Origin: Burkholderiaceae bacterium
GTDB taxonomy: Bacteria; Pseudomonadota; Gammaproteobacteria; Burkholderiales; Burkholderiaceae_F
Direction of reading: 5' to 3'
NCBI GenBank assembly: GCA_022843955.1
Contig: JALHMQ010000004.1
Coordinates: forward strand, 248,001 to 312,000
DNA: 64,000 nucleotides
Shown here in pieces: positions 1-11,100 of this stretch (the stretch's first letter is position 1; each line of letters opens with the position of its first letter). The position numbers and the translations under genes are program-made. The notes beneath the pieces were generated by a model. It worked only from the letters and a program-made list of their open reading frames with translations, made no database searches and was not told the DNA's origin.

Positions 1-791
1 CCCGAACCGATGATGCTGCCAGCGCGCGCGTTGCGGGTCTTGCACAGATGCGCGATCAACTGGGCAAAGTCGAACACCATGTCGTCGCCAGCGTGGGCGC
101 GTCCCACACAGCGGCCGTTCCAGTGCACGTTGAGCGGCAGCAACACCTTGCGGCCGGTCCAGGCCTCGCCCAGCTCGTCGGAGGTTACGGCCACGGGCGA
201 GAACGCGGTGGCGGGCTTGCTCTGGAAGAAGCCGAAGCCCTTGGCCAATTCAGCCGGGATCAGATTGCGGAGGCTGACGTCGTTGACCAGCATCAGCAGC
301 CTGATGTGCGTTGCCGCCGCGTCGGCGTCGGCTGCCATCGGCACGTCATCGGTCACGACCGCCACTTCAGCCTCGAAGTCGATGCCCCACGCCTCGCTCG
401 CACAGACAATGTCGTCGCGCGCCCCCAGCAGGTCGTCCGAGCCTCCCTGGTACATCAGCGGATCGGTCCAGAAGCTCGCCGGCATGTCGGCCTGACGCGC
501 CTTGCGCACCAGTTCCACGTGGTTCACGTAAGCCGACCCGTCGGCCCATTGGAAGGCGCGCGGCAGCGGTGCCATGCACTGCGCGGAGTCGAACGCGAAG
601 GCGTGTCGCGCGCGCCCTTCGTTGAGCGTCTGGTACAGGTCGTTGAGCTGTGGCGCGATGAACGTCCAGTCGTCGAGCGCCTGTTGCAGGCGGCCGGCGA
701 TGCCGCTGGCAAAGTGCGCGGTGGCCAGATCGCGCGACACGACGGCCAGCTGACCGTCACGGGAACCATCGCGCAGGGTGGCAAGCTTCAT
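1..791 (-). CDS. Fumarylacetoacetate hydrolase family protein (partial, C-terminus cut by window edge)
   Basis: Reading the minus strand from ATG at 791 gives an uninterrupted frame of about 263 codons that leaves the window without a stop. It begins MKLATLRDGSRDGQLAVV and contains the acidic metal-site pattern DFEAEVAVV, then LVNDVSLRN and KPATAFSPVAVT, all typical of the FAH fold that hydrolyses or hydrates fumarylacetoacetate-like keto acids. The substrate cannot be told from sequence; aromatic catabolism is the usual setting. The family usually runs to about 330 residues, so some 70 are missing. Confidence 0.85.
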   Translation of the reverse strand, partial: MKLATLRDGSRDGQLAVVSRDLATAHFASGIAGRLQQALDDWTFIAPQLNDLYQTLNEGRARHAFAFDSAQCMAPLPRAFQWADGSAYVNHVELVRKARQADMPASFWTDPLMYQGGSDDLLGARDDIVCASEAWGIDFEAEVAVVTDDVPMAADADAAATHIRLLMLVNDVSLRNLIPAELAKGFGFFQSKPATAFSPVAVTSDELGEAWTGRKVLLPLNVHWNGRCVGRAHAGDDMVFDFAQLIAHLCKTRNARAGSIIGS

Positions 792-933
792 TCGAGTTAT
801 CGTCGGGTGGTGAGAGGAACGAGCCCGGCCTATGTTAGCCGCCGAACGTCGCTGCGCTGCACTTGCCCTGCCCGGCAAGCCGCTGTCGGCAGCGCGCCAT
901 GCGCCTGCGTTCAATGGCGATGAGCACTGACCG

Positions 934-2028
934 ATGAACGTCGCTGCACGCGCCGCGCCGCCGCCCAAGCCACCCGCCCGAGTCGGCCGCGTGGCGGCCG
1001 TGCTGGCCGCCTCCGTCGCGCTGCACTTCTGGGTGCTGGATCGCGCCCGCTCCGAACTCGACTTCGAACTGCCAGCGCCCTCCGCTACCGTACAGGCGGA
1101 GCTGTTCCGCCTGCCGGCCCCGATCGCGGTCGGCAGGCCGCCGGCGGCAACGGCCCCACCGCGACGCGCGCCCCGGGCGATCACGCCGCCGCCGGTCGCG
1201 GCCGAGCCAGCCCCTGCGGCGGCACCAGCGCCCATCGTCGTCGACGAACAACCAGCGCCCGCGGCAGAACCCACCACCGACCTGCCGATGGCGGACGACG
1301 CGTTGCTGCCCTCAACCACGGCCAACGCGTTGTCACTCGATCCGCCGCCGCCCACGCCGATCGAGGCGGTGATGGTCAGCTTTCCGAAGGTGGGCCGCTT
1401 TGTCAGCGATGCCACCTATGTGAAGGGCATGCTGCGCGTGTTTGGAACTGCCACCGTCGAATGGAAGATCGGCGCTGACGCCTATGAAGCGACCTCGGTC
1501 ACCACCGACGACAGCGGCCGCGTGCTGCTGTCGCTCACCTCCAGCGGTGCGGTGCGCCCCGACATGGGCGTGGCCCCGGTGCGCTATACGGAGCAGCGCC
1601 TGACCCGCCCGCCGGTCGCCGTGAACTTCCAGTGGGACGCGCGCAAGGTCACCTTCAGCGCCAGCAGCAGCGAGTTCCCGCTCAACGACGGCGTGCAGGA
1701 CCAGCTGAGCTTCATCGCCCAGCTCGCGCTGCTGGCACAGGCCTTCCCCGATCGATTTCAACCCGGCGCGCCGGTTGCCCTTGAAGTGGCGGGCACCCGC
1801 AATCTGCGCATCTACGACTTTCGCGTCGTCGGCTGGGAAGCCATTCGCACCGGGGTGGGCGTGATCGATGTACTCAAACTTGACCGCGTGATCGCTCCCG
1901 GCACGCGCGATTCCCGTATCGAAGTCTGGCTGGCGCCGAGCCTGCGCTGGCTGGCAGCGCGCATGCGGGTGACAAATCCGAATGAAGAAGTGATCGAGAC
2001 CGTGCTGCGCGAGGTGCAGTTTGAGTAG
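934..2028 (+). CDS. DUF3108 domain protein with N-terminal membrane anchor
   Basis: A 364-residue protein with one hydrophobic segment (about residues 18-36), a long Ala/Pro-rich periplasmic linker to about residue 130, and a C-terminal DUF3108 domain of beta-rich character (from about 150). DUF3108 proteins are envelope proteins of unknown biochemical role. The next gene is a second DUF3108 protein whose start overlaps this stop, so the two are probably co-translated. Function beyond envelope location is not known. Confidence 0.8.
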   Translation: MNVAARAAPPPKPPARVGRVAAVLAASVALHFWVLDRARSELDFELPAPSATVQAELFRLPAPIAVGRPPAATAPPRRAPRAITPPPVAAEPAPAAAPAPIVVDEQPAPAAEPTTDLPMADDALLPSTTANALSLDPPPPTPIEAVMVSFPKVGRFVSDATYVKGMLRVFGTATVEWKIGADAYEATSVTTDDSGRVLLSLTSSGAVRPDMGVAPVRYTEQRLTRPPVAVNFQWDARKVTFSASSSEFPLNDGVQDQLSFIAQLALLAQAFPDRFQPGAPVALEVAGTRNLRIYDFRVVGWEAIRTGVGVIDVLKLDRVIAPGTRDSRIEVWLAPSLRWLAARMRVTNPNEEVIETVLREVQFE

Positions 2029-2800
2029 CGACTGTCGTCTGGCAGGCCGGCGCGCCCTGCTGCACGCTGCCCTTGCCGGTGCGATCGGCCTGGTAGCGAG
2101 CAGCGCCCCACGGCAGGCTCTGGCGCAGACCGACAGCAGCGCCGCGTGCAATGACACGTCGCCGCTGCCTGCACGATTCCGGCTTGCCTTCAACGCCCAG
2201 GCCTCACGCGGACCGTTCACCCTCGATGGCGAGAACGAGCTCATCTTCAGCCGGGATGGACCGCGCTACACGCTGCGCTCGGTCACGCGCTCGGTGCTGT
2301 TCGATGCGGAACAGGAATCCGTCGGCGACATTCTGGACACGCCGCTGGCGGGCGCGATGCTGGTACCGAGCCGGTACAGCGAACGCGCGGGGCGGCGCGA
2401 GCCGCGGCGCGTGCAGTTCGACTGGCGCGCGCGCCGCGTCACGTTCAGCAACGCTGACGAAGCGGTTGCCACCCAGCCGCTGCTGCAGGACCGCCTGAGC
2501 CTTCTGCTCCAGGTTGGTCAGCAGTTGCGCGCGCAAGGTGGCAAGGGCGACGTCGCATTGCCGGTGGCGAGCACGCGGCGGATCAGCAGCTACCGCCTCA
2601 CCCCGAGCCCGGCGCAGGCGCTGGAAGTGCCGGCCGGGCGGTTCGACACGTATCGGCTGGAGCGTCCGTTAGATGCCGAGCACGACGGCATCGAGGTCTG
2701 GATCGCGCCGCAGCTGTGCTGGCTGCCGGTGAGCCTGCGCTACACCGATGATCGCGGCCAGGTGATCCAGAACCGATTGCGCAGCGCGAGTTTCGACTGA
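2021..2800 (+). CDS. DUF3108 domain protein, secreted
   Basis: A 259-residue protein paralogous to its upstream neighbour: both carry the pattern of a domain ending with IEVWIAPQLCWLPVSLRYT-like residues. The only start giving an intact signal peptide is TTG at 2,021, eight bases inside the upstream gene and preceded by GAGG at good spacing; a TTG start with overlap suggests translational coupling. An Ala-rich hydrophobic stretch near residues 10-35 looks like a signal peptide (cleavage after an ALA motif). The biochemical function is unknown. Confidence 0.75.
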   Translation: MSSDCRLAGRRALLHAALAGAIGLVASSAPRQALAQTDSSAACNDTSPLPARFRLAFNAQASRGPFTLDGENELIFSRDGPRYTLRSVTRSVLFDAEQESVGDILDTPLAGAMLVPSRYSERAGRREPRRVQFDWRARRVTFSNADEAVATQPLLQDRLSLLLQVGQQLRAQGGKGDVALPVASTRRISSYRLTPSPAQALEVPAGRFDTYRLERPLDAEHDGIEVWIAPQLCWLPVSLRYTDDRGQVIQNRLRSASFD

Positions 2801-2822
2801 CGGCAGCCGGTGTCGCGCGGCG

Positions 2823-4421
2823 TCACCGACCGGGCAGCGGAATGCCGATGAAGGCCCAGGCGACCATCAATGCAATCGCCGCGAGCATCGTCACCCCCAC
2901 CAGCAGCAGCCGGTTGCGGCGGTCGCTCTCGCGCCGCAGGCGACGCAGCTCGGCCGCGAGTTCCTCGTGCCGCCGCGGCTGCTCCACCAGTGAGTGATGC
3001 ACCAGGCGCGGCAGCTGCGGCAGCAGCTGTGCCCACATCGGCGCCTCGCGCTTGAAGCGCGCTTCGAGTCCGCGCAGACCCACCTGCTCTTCCATCCAGC
3101 GTTCGAGCAGCGGCAACGCGGTCTTCCACAGGTCCAGCTCCGGGTCGAGCTGGCGGCCCAGGCCCTCGATGTTGAGCAGCGTCTTTTGCAGCAGGACCAG
3201 CTGCGGCTGCACCTGCATGTTGAAGCGGCGCGAGATCTGGAACAGCTTGAGCAGCACCTGCGCGAAGGAGATGTCCTTCAGCGGCTTGGCGAAAATGGGC
3301 TCGCACACGGCACGAATCGCGGCTTCCAGTTCGTCGATCCGTGTATCGGGCGGCACCCAGCCGCTTTCGACGTGCAGTTCGGCGACGCGCTTGTAGTTGC
3401 GGGTGAAGAAAGCCAGCAGGTTCTGCGCCAGGTAGTTCTTGTCGTTGTCCGACAGCGTGCCGACGATGCCGAAATCCAGCGCGATCCAGCGGCCGAAGTC
3501 CTGGCCGTTGTTGCGTGTCTTGTCGATGCCGACAAAGATGTTCCCCGGGTGCATGTCGGCGTGGAAGAAGCCATCACGCAGCGACTGCGTGAAGAACACT
3601 TCCACTGCGTCGGACGACAGGCGCTTGATGTCGATGCCGGCCGCGCGCATCTTGTCGACCTGGCTCACCGGCACGCCGTGCATGCGCTCCATCACGAGCA
3701 CGGTCTCGGCGCAGAAGTCCCAGGCCATCTCGGGAATGCGCAGCATGCGTGAATGCGCAAAGTTGCGGCGCAGCTGCGATGCGTTGGCGGCCTCACGCAT
3801 CAGGTCGAGCTCGTCGTGCAGGATCTTGTCGAACTCGGCCACCACCTCGCGCGGCCGCAGGCGCTTGCCGTCGCGCCATAGCCGCTCGATCAGTGCCGCC
3901 ACGGTTTCGAGCAGCGCCAGGTCGTGGTCGATCACGCCGATCATGCTCGGCCGCAGCACCTTGACCGCAACCTCGCGGCCGGACCACGCGCCGAACGACT
4001 TGTCGTCGCGCATCACCGCGAAGTGCACCTGCGCGATCGAGGCGCTGGCGACCGGCGTCATCTCAAAGCTGGCGAACATCGCGTCCAGCGGTCGCGCCAG
4101 CGCGCGCTCGATCTGGCGCACAGCCAGCGCCGGATCGAACGGCGGCACGCGGTCCTGCAGGCGGGTCAGCTCGTCGGCGATGTCGGCCGGCATCAGATCC
4201 CGGCGCGTGGACAGCACCTGCCCGAACTTGACGAATATCGGACCCAGGCTCTCCAGGGCGCGCCGCAGACGCACGCCGCGCGGCTCCTTCAGCGGCCGAC
4301 CGATCGTGATCACCTGCACGAAACGACGCATCCAGCGGCTGCGCAGGCTGGAAAACGCGATCTCGTCGAGCCCGAAGCGGTAGACGACGAGCAGGATGCG
4401 GAGCAGGCGGAAAAACTTCAT
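2823..4421 (-). CDS. ubiB: Ubiquinone biosynthesis accessory kinase-like protein UbiB
   Basis: A 532-residue member of the ABC1/ADCK/UbiB atypical kinase family, close to the usual 540. Visible features are the KFGQ motif ([17 protein letters not shown], about residue 67), the Ala-rich nucleotide loop (ASASIAQVH), the VAVKVLRP lysine, the catalytic HADMHPGN and the DFG-like LDFGIVG. A C-terminal hydrophobic hairpin anchors it to the inner membrane. It supports coenzyme Q assembly with UbiJ, whose gene is just upstream. The start chosen is ATG 4,421 (MKFFRLLRI), the standard N-terminus. Confidence 0.95.
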   Translation of the reverse strand: MKFFRLLRILLVVYRFGLDEIAFSSLRSRWMRRFVQVITIGRPLKEPRGVRLRRALESLGPIFVKFGQVLSTRRDLMPADIADELTRLQDRVPPFDPALAVRQIERALARPLDAMFASFEMTPVASASIAQVHFAVMRDDKSFGAWSGREVAVKVLRPSMIGVIDHDLALLETVAALIERLWRDGKRLRPREVVAEFDKILHDELDLMREAANASQLRRNFAHSRMLRIPEMAWDFCAETVLVMERMHGVPVSQVDKMRAAGIDIKRLSSDAVEVFFTQSLRDGFFHADMHPGNIFVGIDKTRNNGQDFGRWIALDFGIVGTLSDNDKNYLAQNLLAFFTRNYKRVAELHVESGWVPPDTRIDELEAAIRAVCEPIFAKPLKDISFAQVLLKLFQISRRFNMQVQPQLVLLQKTLLNIEGLGRQLDPELDLWKTALPLLERWMEEQVGLRGLEARFKREAPMWAQLLPQLPRLVHHSLVEQPRRHEELAAELRRLRRESDRRNRLLLVGVTMLAAIALMVAWAFIGIPLPGR

Positions 4422-4479
4422 GTAGGCGCCAACGACCGCCGCGGCATGCACGCGGCGGCAGCAAGATGCGGGGCGGTGT

Positions 4480-5064
4480 TCAACGCCGGCGCGCTTGAAC
4501 GATGGCCAGGCGCTTGTCGAGCCGCTCGACCGCGTCGCGCAGCGCGCTCACTTCGCGCGCAAAGGCATCTGCCTCGTTGCGCGAAACGAGCATCGGGTTC
4601 TCGGCGACCAGGTAATCGGTGGCCGAGCGCGCCAGCCGCGATGCGCTGTCTGCCGCCGTGGCCGCTGCCGCGCGCATCACGCCGACGATGCGCACTGCCG
4701 CCGCATCACCGACGAATCGCGCCAACTCTTCTTCCGGCTCCGGCCGCAACCGCTGCAGCACCTGTGAGAGCGCCTGCGCAAACTCCGCGTCGCCGCTCAA
4801 CCTCACATTGCGCATCAGCGCGCTCGAGTCGAGCATCGCGGCCGGCAACGAGGTCGGATCAACAGTGATCGTCACATCGGCCGTGCCGGCGGCGGCAGTG
4901 AAGCGGCCGTCGCTATCGATGCCAAGCAGAAGCACGAACGGCGGTACTTCGAACTGCGCAGCGCGGCCCGCAAAGGGCAGCAGCCGCTCACGCGCGGAGG
5001 TTTCTCTTTCGAGCAGGCGGTTGAGCAGGCGAACCGCGGCACCGGCAGCGAGGTCAGGCAGCAT
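4480..5064 (-). CDS. ubiJ: Ubiquinone biosynthesis accessory factor UbiJ (SCP2 domain)
   Basis: A 194-residue protein with an N-terminal SCP2 lipid-binding fold (about residues 1-110) and a C-terminal helical, coiled-coil segment ending [16 protein letters not shown], the arrangement of UbiJ. UbiJ binds hydrophobic CoQ intermediates and helps organise the Ubi complex. It lies 58 bp upstream of ubiB and is co-directional. ATG 5,064 ([15 protein letters not shown]) is chosen because the homologous domain starts there; upstream in-frame residues look non-coding. Confidence 0.85.
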   Translation of the reverse strand: MLPDLAAGAAVRLLNRLLERETSARERLLPFAGRAAQFEVPPFVLLLGIDSDGRFTAAAGTADVTITVDPTSLPAAMLDSSALMRNVRLSGDAEFAQALSQVLQRLRPEPEEELARFVGDAAAVRIVGVMRAAAATAADSASRLARSATDYLVAENPMLVSRNEADAFAREVSALRDAVERLDKRLAIVQARRR

Positions 5065-5188
5065 GGGAAGGTTGGGGCAGCCGAAGGCGCCGACCCCGGC
5101 GGCCGGCGACCGGGATTGTGGCAGAACGCTACGGGCGGCCTGAGTCTCGAGCCAGCGCGCCGCGCTCTTGAGCGCGCATCCAAACAAC

Positions 5189-5210
5189 AACGGCGCCCGA
5201 GGGCGCCGTT
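5189..5210 (-). terminator. Rho-independent terminator after the Tim44-like gene
   Basis: Near-perfect inverted repeat AACGGCGCCC / GGGCGCCGTT with a tiny loop, followed on the minus strand by TGTTGTTT. It lies 24 bp past the stop of the Tim44-like gene and just before ubiJ, so ubiJ-ubiB probably have their own promoter. Confidence 0.75.
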
Positions 5211-5233
5211 GCGTGATCTGCCTACAGCGATCG

Positions 5234-6199
5234 TCAGCTCAGCTGCTGAATTCCGGCGAGCAGCCAGCCATGCTTGCCATTGACCGGCTTCGACAGATTC
5301 CACACCTCATCCACTGCCTCGACCTCGCCATCGACCTTCAGCGTGCCGGTGAAGCGCACGCTGGCCACGTGATCGCCGGCCACGGTCTCCACGCCGAGCA
5401 GCGTGGCATCGATCGACTCCACTTCGGTCGTCGTGTTGCCGCTGCGCGCGCGCAGTTCATGCGTGAGCGCGATGAACATCTCGTTGGTCGTGAACTCCTG
5501 CAGGTCGTCCAGACTGCCGCTGTCCCAGGCCGCCTGCAGCTTGGCAAAGTACGACTTGGAGTTCTTCAGGAAGCCCTCGGTATCAAAGCCAGCCGGCACG
5601 CCCCAGGGCTCAGCCGGGTTGACGGCGCCACCCCGCAGGAACTCATCCATCGCCGAACCGGGTCGAGCACTGCCGCTCGGCTCCAGCGCCGACCGTTGCG
5701 GCTGCGGCACCGGCTGCGGACGGCCAAAGTCACCGCTGCGTCCGCCCTGCCCCGCACCTTGATAGGCCGGCTGCGGACCGCGATTGGCCGCCGCGCGGCG
5801 CATGAAGTAGCCAACCACCATCATCAGCACCACACCGAGCAGCACGAACAGCATGATGGTGGCGAGCGTCTCGCCGAATCCGAGCCATGAGGCGAGCGCC
5901 ATCAGGCCGAGACCGGCAGCCGCGCCGATCAACATGTTGCGCATTGGGCTGGCGGCACGGGCAGCACCGGCTGCGGCGGCACCGGTGGCAGCCGCCGGCG
6001 CCGCGGCCGCGCCGGGTTGCTGAGCCGCCTGCGGCGGCGTTTGCTGCTGCGGCGGGGTGGCCTGGCGCTGCTGCACCTGCGGCGACTGCTTGCCGAAGCT
6101 CTTGCCGCCACCGAGGCGGCGCTGGGCATCGGCATCGAGAGCGAAGGTGGCCGCCACGACACCGATCAGGGCGCCGGCAATCCACTTGGAAACGTTCAT
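5234..6199 (-). CDS. Tim44-like domain membrane protein
   Basis: A 321-residue protein with an N-terminal signal/anchor (residues 5-22), a Gln/Pro/Ala-rich low-complexity linker, a hydrophobic hairpin (about residues 90-130, including ATIMLFVLLGVVLMMVVGYF) and a C-terminal Tim44-like domain (about residues 185-321). In bacteria such proteins are inner-membrane proteins of uncertain function, not import motors. It lies between ubiE and ubiJ, an arrangement common in Burkholderiales; a role in respiratory membrane biogenesis is an inference from context only. Confidence 0.8.
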   Translation of the reverse strand: MNVSKWIAGALIGVVAATFALDADAQRRLGGGKSFGKQSPQVQQRQATPPQQQTPPQAAQQPGAAAAPAAATGAAAAGAARAASPMRNMLIGAAAGLGLMALASWLGFGETLATIMLFVLLGVVLMMVVGYFMRRAAANRGPQPAYQGAGQGGRSGDFGRPQPVPQPQRSALEPSGSARPGSAMDEFLRGGAVNPAEPWGVPAGFDTEGFLKNSKSYFAKLQAAWDSGSLDDLQEFTTNEMFIALTHELRARSGNTTTEVESIDATLLGVETVAGDHVASVRFTGTLKVDGEVEAVDEVWNLSKPVNGKHGWLLAGIQQLS

Positions 6200-6221
6200 T
6201 GGCTGATGTCCTTCATCAAAG

Positions 6222-6998
6222 TCAGTACTTGTGGCCGACGTGCAGCGCGCAAACGCCAGCAGTCAGGTTGAACCATTGGACTTTATCCAGCCCGGCCTGT
6301 TCCATCAGCCGTGCAAGTTCGTCCTGCGCCGGATGCATGCGGATCGACTCGGCGAGATAGCGGTAACTATCGTCGTCACCCGCGATCCGCTTGCCGAGCC
6401 ACGGCAGCACATTGAATGAGTAGGCATCGTAGAGCGGCGCGAGCGGCGCCCATACGCGGGAAAACTCTAAGACCATCACCTTGCCACCCGGACGCGTGAC
6501 GCGGCGCATCTCCGCCAGCGCCTTGTCCTTGTGCGTCATGTTGCGCAGACCGAAGGCGACGGTGACGACATCGAAACGATTGTCATTGAAGGGAAGCTTC
6601 TCGCCATCGCACAACGCCACGGGAAGCAACACACCCGCGTCGAGCATGCGATTGCGGCCTTCGGTCAGCATGGAGGCGTTGATGTCGGTAAGCCAGACCT
6701 CGCCCGCAGCACCCGCCTGGCGCGCGAACCGCAGCGCCAGATCGCCGGTGCCACCGGCGATGTCGAGCACCTTCATGCCCGGCCGCACGTTGGCCTGGCG
6801 GATGGTGAACGCCTTCCACCAGCGATGCAGGCCAGCAGACATGACGTCGTTCATCACGTCGTACTTGCGCGCGACCGAGTGGAAGACGCCAGCCACCTGG
6901 CGTGCCTTCTCATCCTCGCGCACCTGGGTAAAGCCGAAATGGGTCGTGCCTGCCGAGTCCTTGGCGGAGGAGTCCGAGCGAAGTGGATCGTCGTTCAT
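6222..6998 (-). CDS. ubiE: Demethylmenaquinone/2-methoxy-6-polyprenyl-1,4-benzoquinol methylase UbiE
   Basis: A 258-residue class I SAM methyltransferase that C-methylates the quinone ring in ubiquinone (and menaquinone) synthesis. The SAM-binding motif I is [15 protein letters not shown] (about residue 75); family signatures [17 protein letters not shown] and [25 protein letters not shown] are both present. Length matches the family. ATG 6,998 gives [11 protein letters not shown]; upstream codons look non-coding. It is upstream of the Tim44-like gene by 22 bp, same strand. Confidence 0.95.
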   Translation of the reverse strand: MNDDPLRSDSSAKDSAGTTHFGFTQVREDEKARQVAGVFHSVARKYDVMNDVMSAGLHRWWKAFTIRQANVRPGMKVLDIAGGTGDLALRFARQAGAAGEVWLTDINASMLTEGRNRMLDAGVLLPVALCDGEKLPFNDNRFDVVTVAFGLRNMTHKDKALAEMRRVTRPGGKVMVLEFSRVWAPLAPLYDAYSFNVLPWLGKRIAGDDDSYRYLAESIRMHPAQDELARLMEQAGLDKVQWFNLTAGVCALHVGHKY

Positions 6999-7181
6999 GC
7001 GTGAGATGTGAATGGTGAAAAGAGAGAGACGGGGTACGCCGCGTTCAGTCGAAGCGAGTTCGAACACGAACGGACACTACCCCAAGGCGCGGGCCGACCT
7101 GGGCCGGTCACAGCGGAGGAGGATTATCCGCCTGTGCGCTGCACCGCAAACCGCATCGGCCCTCGGCGCTGCACGCCACCG

Positions 7182-7598
7182 CTAATGCGTGCCGCAACTC
7201 TTGGCAGGGGGCGCGAAGGCCGCATTGCTCGGATCGTCTGGATCGCGGCTGGCGCCCGCCGACTCGAGCTGCGCAAGATAGTCCGCCCACAGGGATTCCA
7301 TGTCGCGGCCGATCTCGTACAGATACGTCCACGAATAGATACCGCTGGCGTGACCGTCAGAGAACACCGGCTGGATCGCGTAGTGGCCCACCGGATCGAG
7401 CCGCGTCAGCGTGACATCGCGTTTGCCCACCTGCAGCGTCTCCTCGCCAGGCGCATGACCACGCACCTCGGCCGACGGCGAGAACACGCGCATGAACTCG
7501 AACGGCATGCGGAACGTGCGGCCGTCGGAAAATGTGATTTCGAACACGCGCGAGGCGCTATGCACGGTGATATCGGTGGGGGTCGGTTCAGTCGTCAT
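7182..7598 (-). CDS. DUF971 (gamma-butyrobetaine hydroxylase-like N-terminal domain) protein
   Basis: A 138-residue stand-alone DUF971 protein: ITVHSASRVFEITFSDG followed by beta strands and GIYSWTYLYEIG. Stand-alone DUF971 proteins are often encoded beside ubiE in Burkholderiales and have been tied to iron-sulfur or 2-oxoglutarate enzyme chemistry by domain similarity; the actual role is not established. ATG 7,598 is used. The 183-bp gap to ubiE shows no further gene. Confidence 0.85.
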   Translation of the reverse strand: MTTEPTPTDITVHSASRVFEITFSDGRTFRMPFEFMRVFSPSAEVRGHAPGEETLQVGKRDVTLTRLDPVGHYAIQPVFSDGHASGIYSWTYLYEIGRDMESLWADYLAQLESAGASRDPDDPSNAAFAPPAKSCGTH

Positions 7599-7616
7599 GG
7601 CGGCAAGATAACAAAA

Positions 7617-7637
7617 AGGCCCGCCGAGGCGGGCCTT
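7617..7637 (-). terminator. Rho-independent terminator of the minor-pilin operon
   Basis: The minus strand reads GGCCCGCCTCGGCGGGCC followed by TTTTTG, a strong stem and U-tract 20 bp after the pilE stop. It separates the pilus operon from the DUF971 gene. Confidence 0.85.
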
Positions 7638-7656
7638 CGGAATCACAAGTAAAGGG

Positions 7657-8133
7657 TCATCGGGCCCAGCACTGGTCGGTGGTGCGGCCGCCGCTGAGGT
7701 TTTCGTTACCACGGAGGCCTAGGTTGGTCAGCGTGTAATCGCCGCAAGGATCGTTCGTCATGGGACCAGCGCGCGTTGCGGTGAGCCGGTAAGCGGCATT
7801 TGTAGCCCCTCCGTCAATTGTGATGTTGTAAGTCACGGGGCCTGCAGCCTGACCGCCAGCACGCACAGTGTTGAGCTGGAATCCGCCCGGAAAAGCAGTG
7901 GCATAGCCGTTCTGTTCTGTCCGGCGTCGCTCCTGCCACTGGGCAATCTGCAACAGCGCCGCCTTGGCGTCGGCACGCCGCCCTCGCTGCACGTACTCCG
8001 TGTAGTTGGGAATGGCGACCGCAGCGAGAATTGCCAGGATCGCCATCACCACGATCACCTCGATCAGCGTGAAGCCACGCTGATCGAGGTACGGCGCTGG
8101 AAGGTGACGGACAGTAGTCATGCGGTCCTTCAT
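7657..8133 (-). CDS. pilE: Type IV pilin-like minor pilin PilE
   Basis: A 158-residue protein with a short leader ending in G|FTLIEVIVVMAILAILAAVAIP, the prepilin peptidase site and N-terminal helix, including Glu5 of the mature protein. The globular part carries the C-terminal disulfide pair (DPCGDY...TTDQCW) typical of pilins. It is the last gene of the pilus operon, overlaps the pilY1 stop by four bases, and is followed by a terminator. It is expected to join the pilus tip priming complex with PilV, W, X and Y1. Confidence 0.85.
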   Translation of the reverse strand: MKDRMTTVRHLPAPYLDQRGFTLIEVIVVMAILAILAAVAIPNYTEYVQRGRRADAKAALLQIAQWQERRRTEQNGYATAFPGGFQLNTVRAGGQAAGPVTYNITIDGGATNAAYRLTATRAGPMTNDPCGDYTLTNLGLRGNENLSGGRTTDQCWAR

Positions 8134-11100
8134 CTGGCCTGACTGCGCGGCAGATCACGCCACACGCGAAGTGGCGCTACCGGACAATTCGGTGTCGCCG
8201 ACTTGATCGGCTGGTTGAGGATGCCCTTGGTGTTCGGATCCATCAGCAGGCACGGGTTAGTCAGCGGCGAGGAGGTACTGCTCGAGCCCAACGCGCCGAA
8301 CTGGGTCGACGACAGCGAGGTCGACGTGTTCATCGTGCCGGCCGCGCCGCGCAGCATCATCTGCACACCGCTGACCGTGCCGCCGGGCAGTTCGCTCGCC
8401 ACCACCGTGTTGAGCGGCACGTTCGACGGCAGATTGGACACCGCCCCTTGATTGGCGAACGGCGAACGCGTGAAGCTACCGGCCACGTCCAACCGATAAA
8501 AGAACGAGGTACCGCCACCTAGGCACGGGTCGCCTTGCGAGGTCGGCTCGAACGTCGTTACGTTGGCGAAGCCAAAGCTCTCGGACGGCGACGCCACGAC
8601 CCGCTCGCCGATGTTGCCAGCGCTAGTAACTAAATCAAAGTACCAGCCATTGTCGGTGGCCCAGTTGAGCGTGTCGGTGCCGTTCAGCTGGCGGAACCGC
8701 TCGCCAGATGAAGCTACTTGGCTAGCCAGCGTGAACTGGCGCAGCGTCGACTTGATCACCGTGGTCGGCGACGAGATGTTCTTCTCCCACACGCCATAGA
8801 CCGACTGGACAGTATTGTCGGCCGTGTCGTTGCGCTCATATAGCTTGCCGGTGCCGAACACCACCATGCGGCCGCCGAGCGGATGCGGCAACACGCGCGG
8901 CGCCGCCGTGATCGGTTGGCGCTCGCCCGCCCCGTTGGAAGCCGTGAACAACAACGTACTGCCCCAGCCCGAGCGGTTGTTATTGCTGAGATCGAACTTC
9001 CACATGCGTCCTAGACGGTCGCCCCCATAGATGGCGATGACATTGCGGTTGGCGTCGTAAACCGGCGTGACGCCCCCCAGGCCGTTGGGACGCTGGTCGA
9101 CGTTCGCGTTGGCCGGGTCTGGTCCGCCGACATTGTCGGTGTCGACGACGTGAATCGAGCCATCGGAAAGGTTGATCGCCAGCAGGCGAGCCTTGTCGTT
9201 GGTGCTCTCATTGCCATTGCCGACGAAGTAGTACCAGTTGCCGTCGCGGCCGCTGCCGATCACACCGGGCTGCAAGATATGCCCCAGGTGTTCGATGTTG
9301 GTGGCGGTATCGGAGCCGGCCACATCCCACATCACATTGCCGGTACCCATCGCGGTCGCCGTGGAGCCGGACCGCTGCGTAATGTCCAGCGCGAATACGC
9401 CCTTCGGGCCAGCGCCGGTCGTGCCGACCAGCACAGTGCGCCATGCGCCACCGACATAAATGTCACCTTCGACCACCGGGCCGTCGACGAGGTAGCGATG
9501 CACGTAGCCGGGAGAAGCCAGCGTCGACAGCTGCGGGTAGACCGCGCGCGGCACGTAGGCGAACACCTCGTTCATGTAGTTTGCATTGGTCAACGGATTG
9601 CCCGACGCGTCGAACGCGTGAAGCATGCCGCCGTTGGAGCCGACGTACACACGCGCCGGACGCGAACTGCGATTCAAGTTAAGGAAGTCGCGATACGAGT
9701 TAGGCGCGCTCGACGCGGCCGCGGCGGGCCGCCGCGCAGGCTGATAGCCCTGATCCGTCGCCTTAGAGTAGACCGGCTGGGAGTTCACGATGCTGCCCAT
9801 GATCTCGCTCGGCGGGCGATTTCGGAAGTCGCCGCCATTGCGCACCTCCACCGACTGGTCGCCACGCAACCACTGCAGCAGCGCCGGATCGTTGCTGAGA
9901 TCGCCACGCTGCGCCGGCGACAGATCCGTGAAGTTCGCGGCACCGGTCGGGAGCGTCGCGGCGGTGCTAACTGCCGTCGAGGTCAACATGTTGCGGCTGG
10001 CCGGCGCCGGGAAGCGGGAGTCGACCGACGCCGGCTCATTACCGCTGGACAATGCGGTGAAGTAAGCGACAGCGTCGTATGACTGCACGCGCCCGGTCCA
10101 AACGTTGGTACGGAAGCTGGCAGCAAATAAACGGTCGCCTGACTGGATCGTGCCGCTGCGGCCAGTCAGCGAGGTCGCCGTGCCTTCGATCTCATTGATG
10201 CGCCCGAAGGCGGCGGCAATGCTTTGCGCCAGCCGACCGACGTCGGTTGCTGCCAGGAAGTCACCGCGTGCAGCCATGCCGGCCCGGAAGGTGTCATCGA
10301 CGCGCCCGCAGCCGGACGCGTTGCTAGCGGGGTCGTAGTTGCAGTTGATCGGCGCCGTATCGCGGTCAGTCACGATCGTGAACGGATCTTCCGCCGGCCG
10401 ACTCTCCAGCCGAACCGAGGGCCAGGAAATGGCCTGCGGCGCCGTCGCACTGGCCGCAATGGTCTGCCGCGTGCCGTCGTTATCCAGCGATGCCGAGATG
10501 CCGTAGCCGATTAGGTACGGCGTCATGTGCTGCCAGAACGCCGGATTGCCCTGCGAGCCGGCTGTCGGCGGGATCGGCCTCAAACTGTTGGTCATCTCCG
10601 GCTCGGGCCTGAGGTCAGTACGCCAGTAATAGTGGGCAATGTCGCTCAGCGTGCCGCCTGGGCTCGCATTCGTCGAGAACTGAACTTCCGTCGCCGGGTT
10701 ATAGGTGTACGTCGCGGAACCCAACCCGGCGATGGTCGGTCCCGTCGTGGAAAGCGAGTTGAGCGGTGTGCCGGCGTTCTCGACCAACGGCTGTTGCGGT
10801 GCCGCTGGCACCCACGGCGCGCGCGTCCATTCGCCGTCGGTGATCATGATCGTGTAGTTGCGCCGGCACGAAATGTGATCTCTTGGATCCTCGGTCGAGG
10901 TCCAGGACGTCGGGTTGGCTGGCTGGATCCACGGCCCGCGGGTATCGCTGCGCTGGAAGTAACGGCCCACCGAATCAAGCGCCTCTCGGTTCGGCGTGGA
11001 AGCAACCGCGCGCAGGCTGAACAGCCAATCGAACACTTCCTGACGTCGGTCGTTGGAGCCGGGCGCCGATGGTGGAGTCACTTCAGTGAACGGTCGTACA

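Noticed and set aside
3924-4868. Long plus-strand frame of 314 codons
   Set aside because: Arg/Ala-rich shadow of ubiB and ubiJ.
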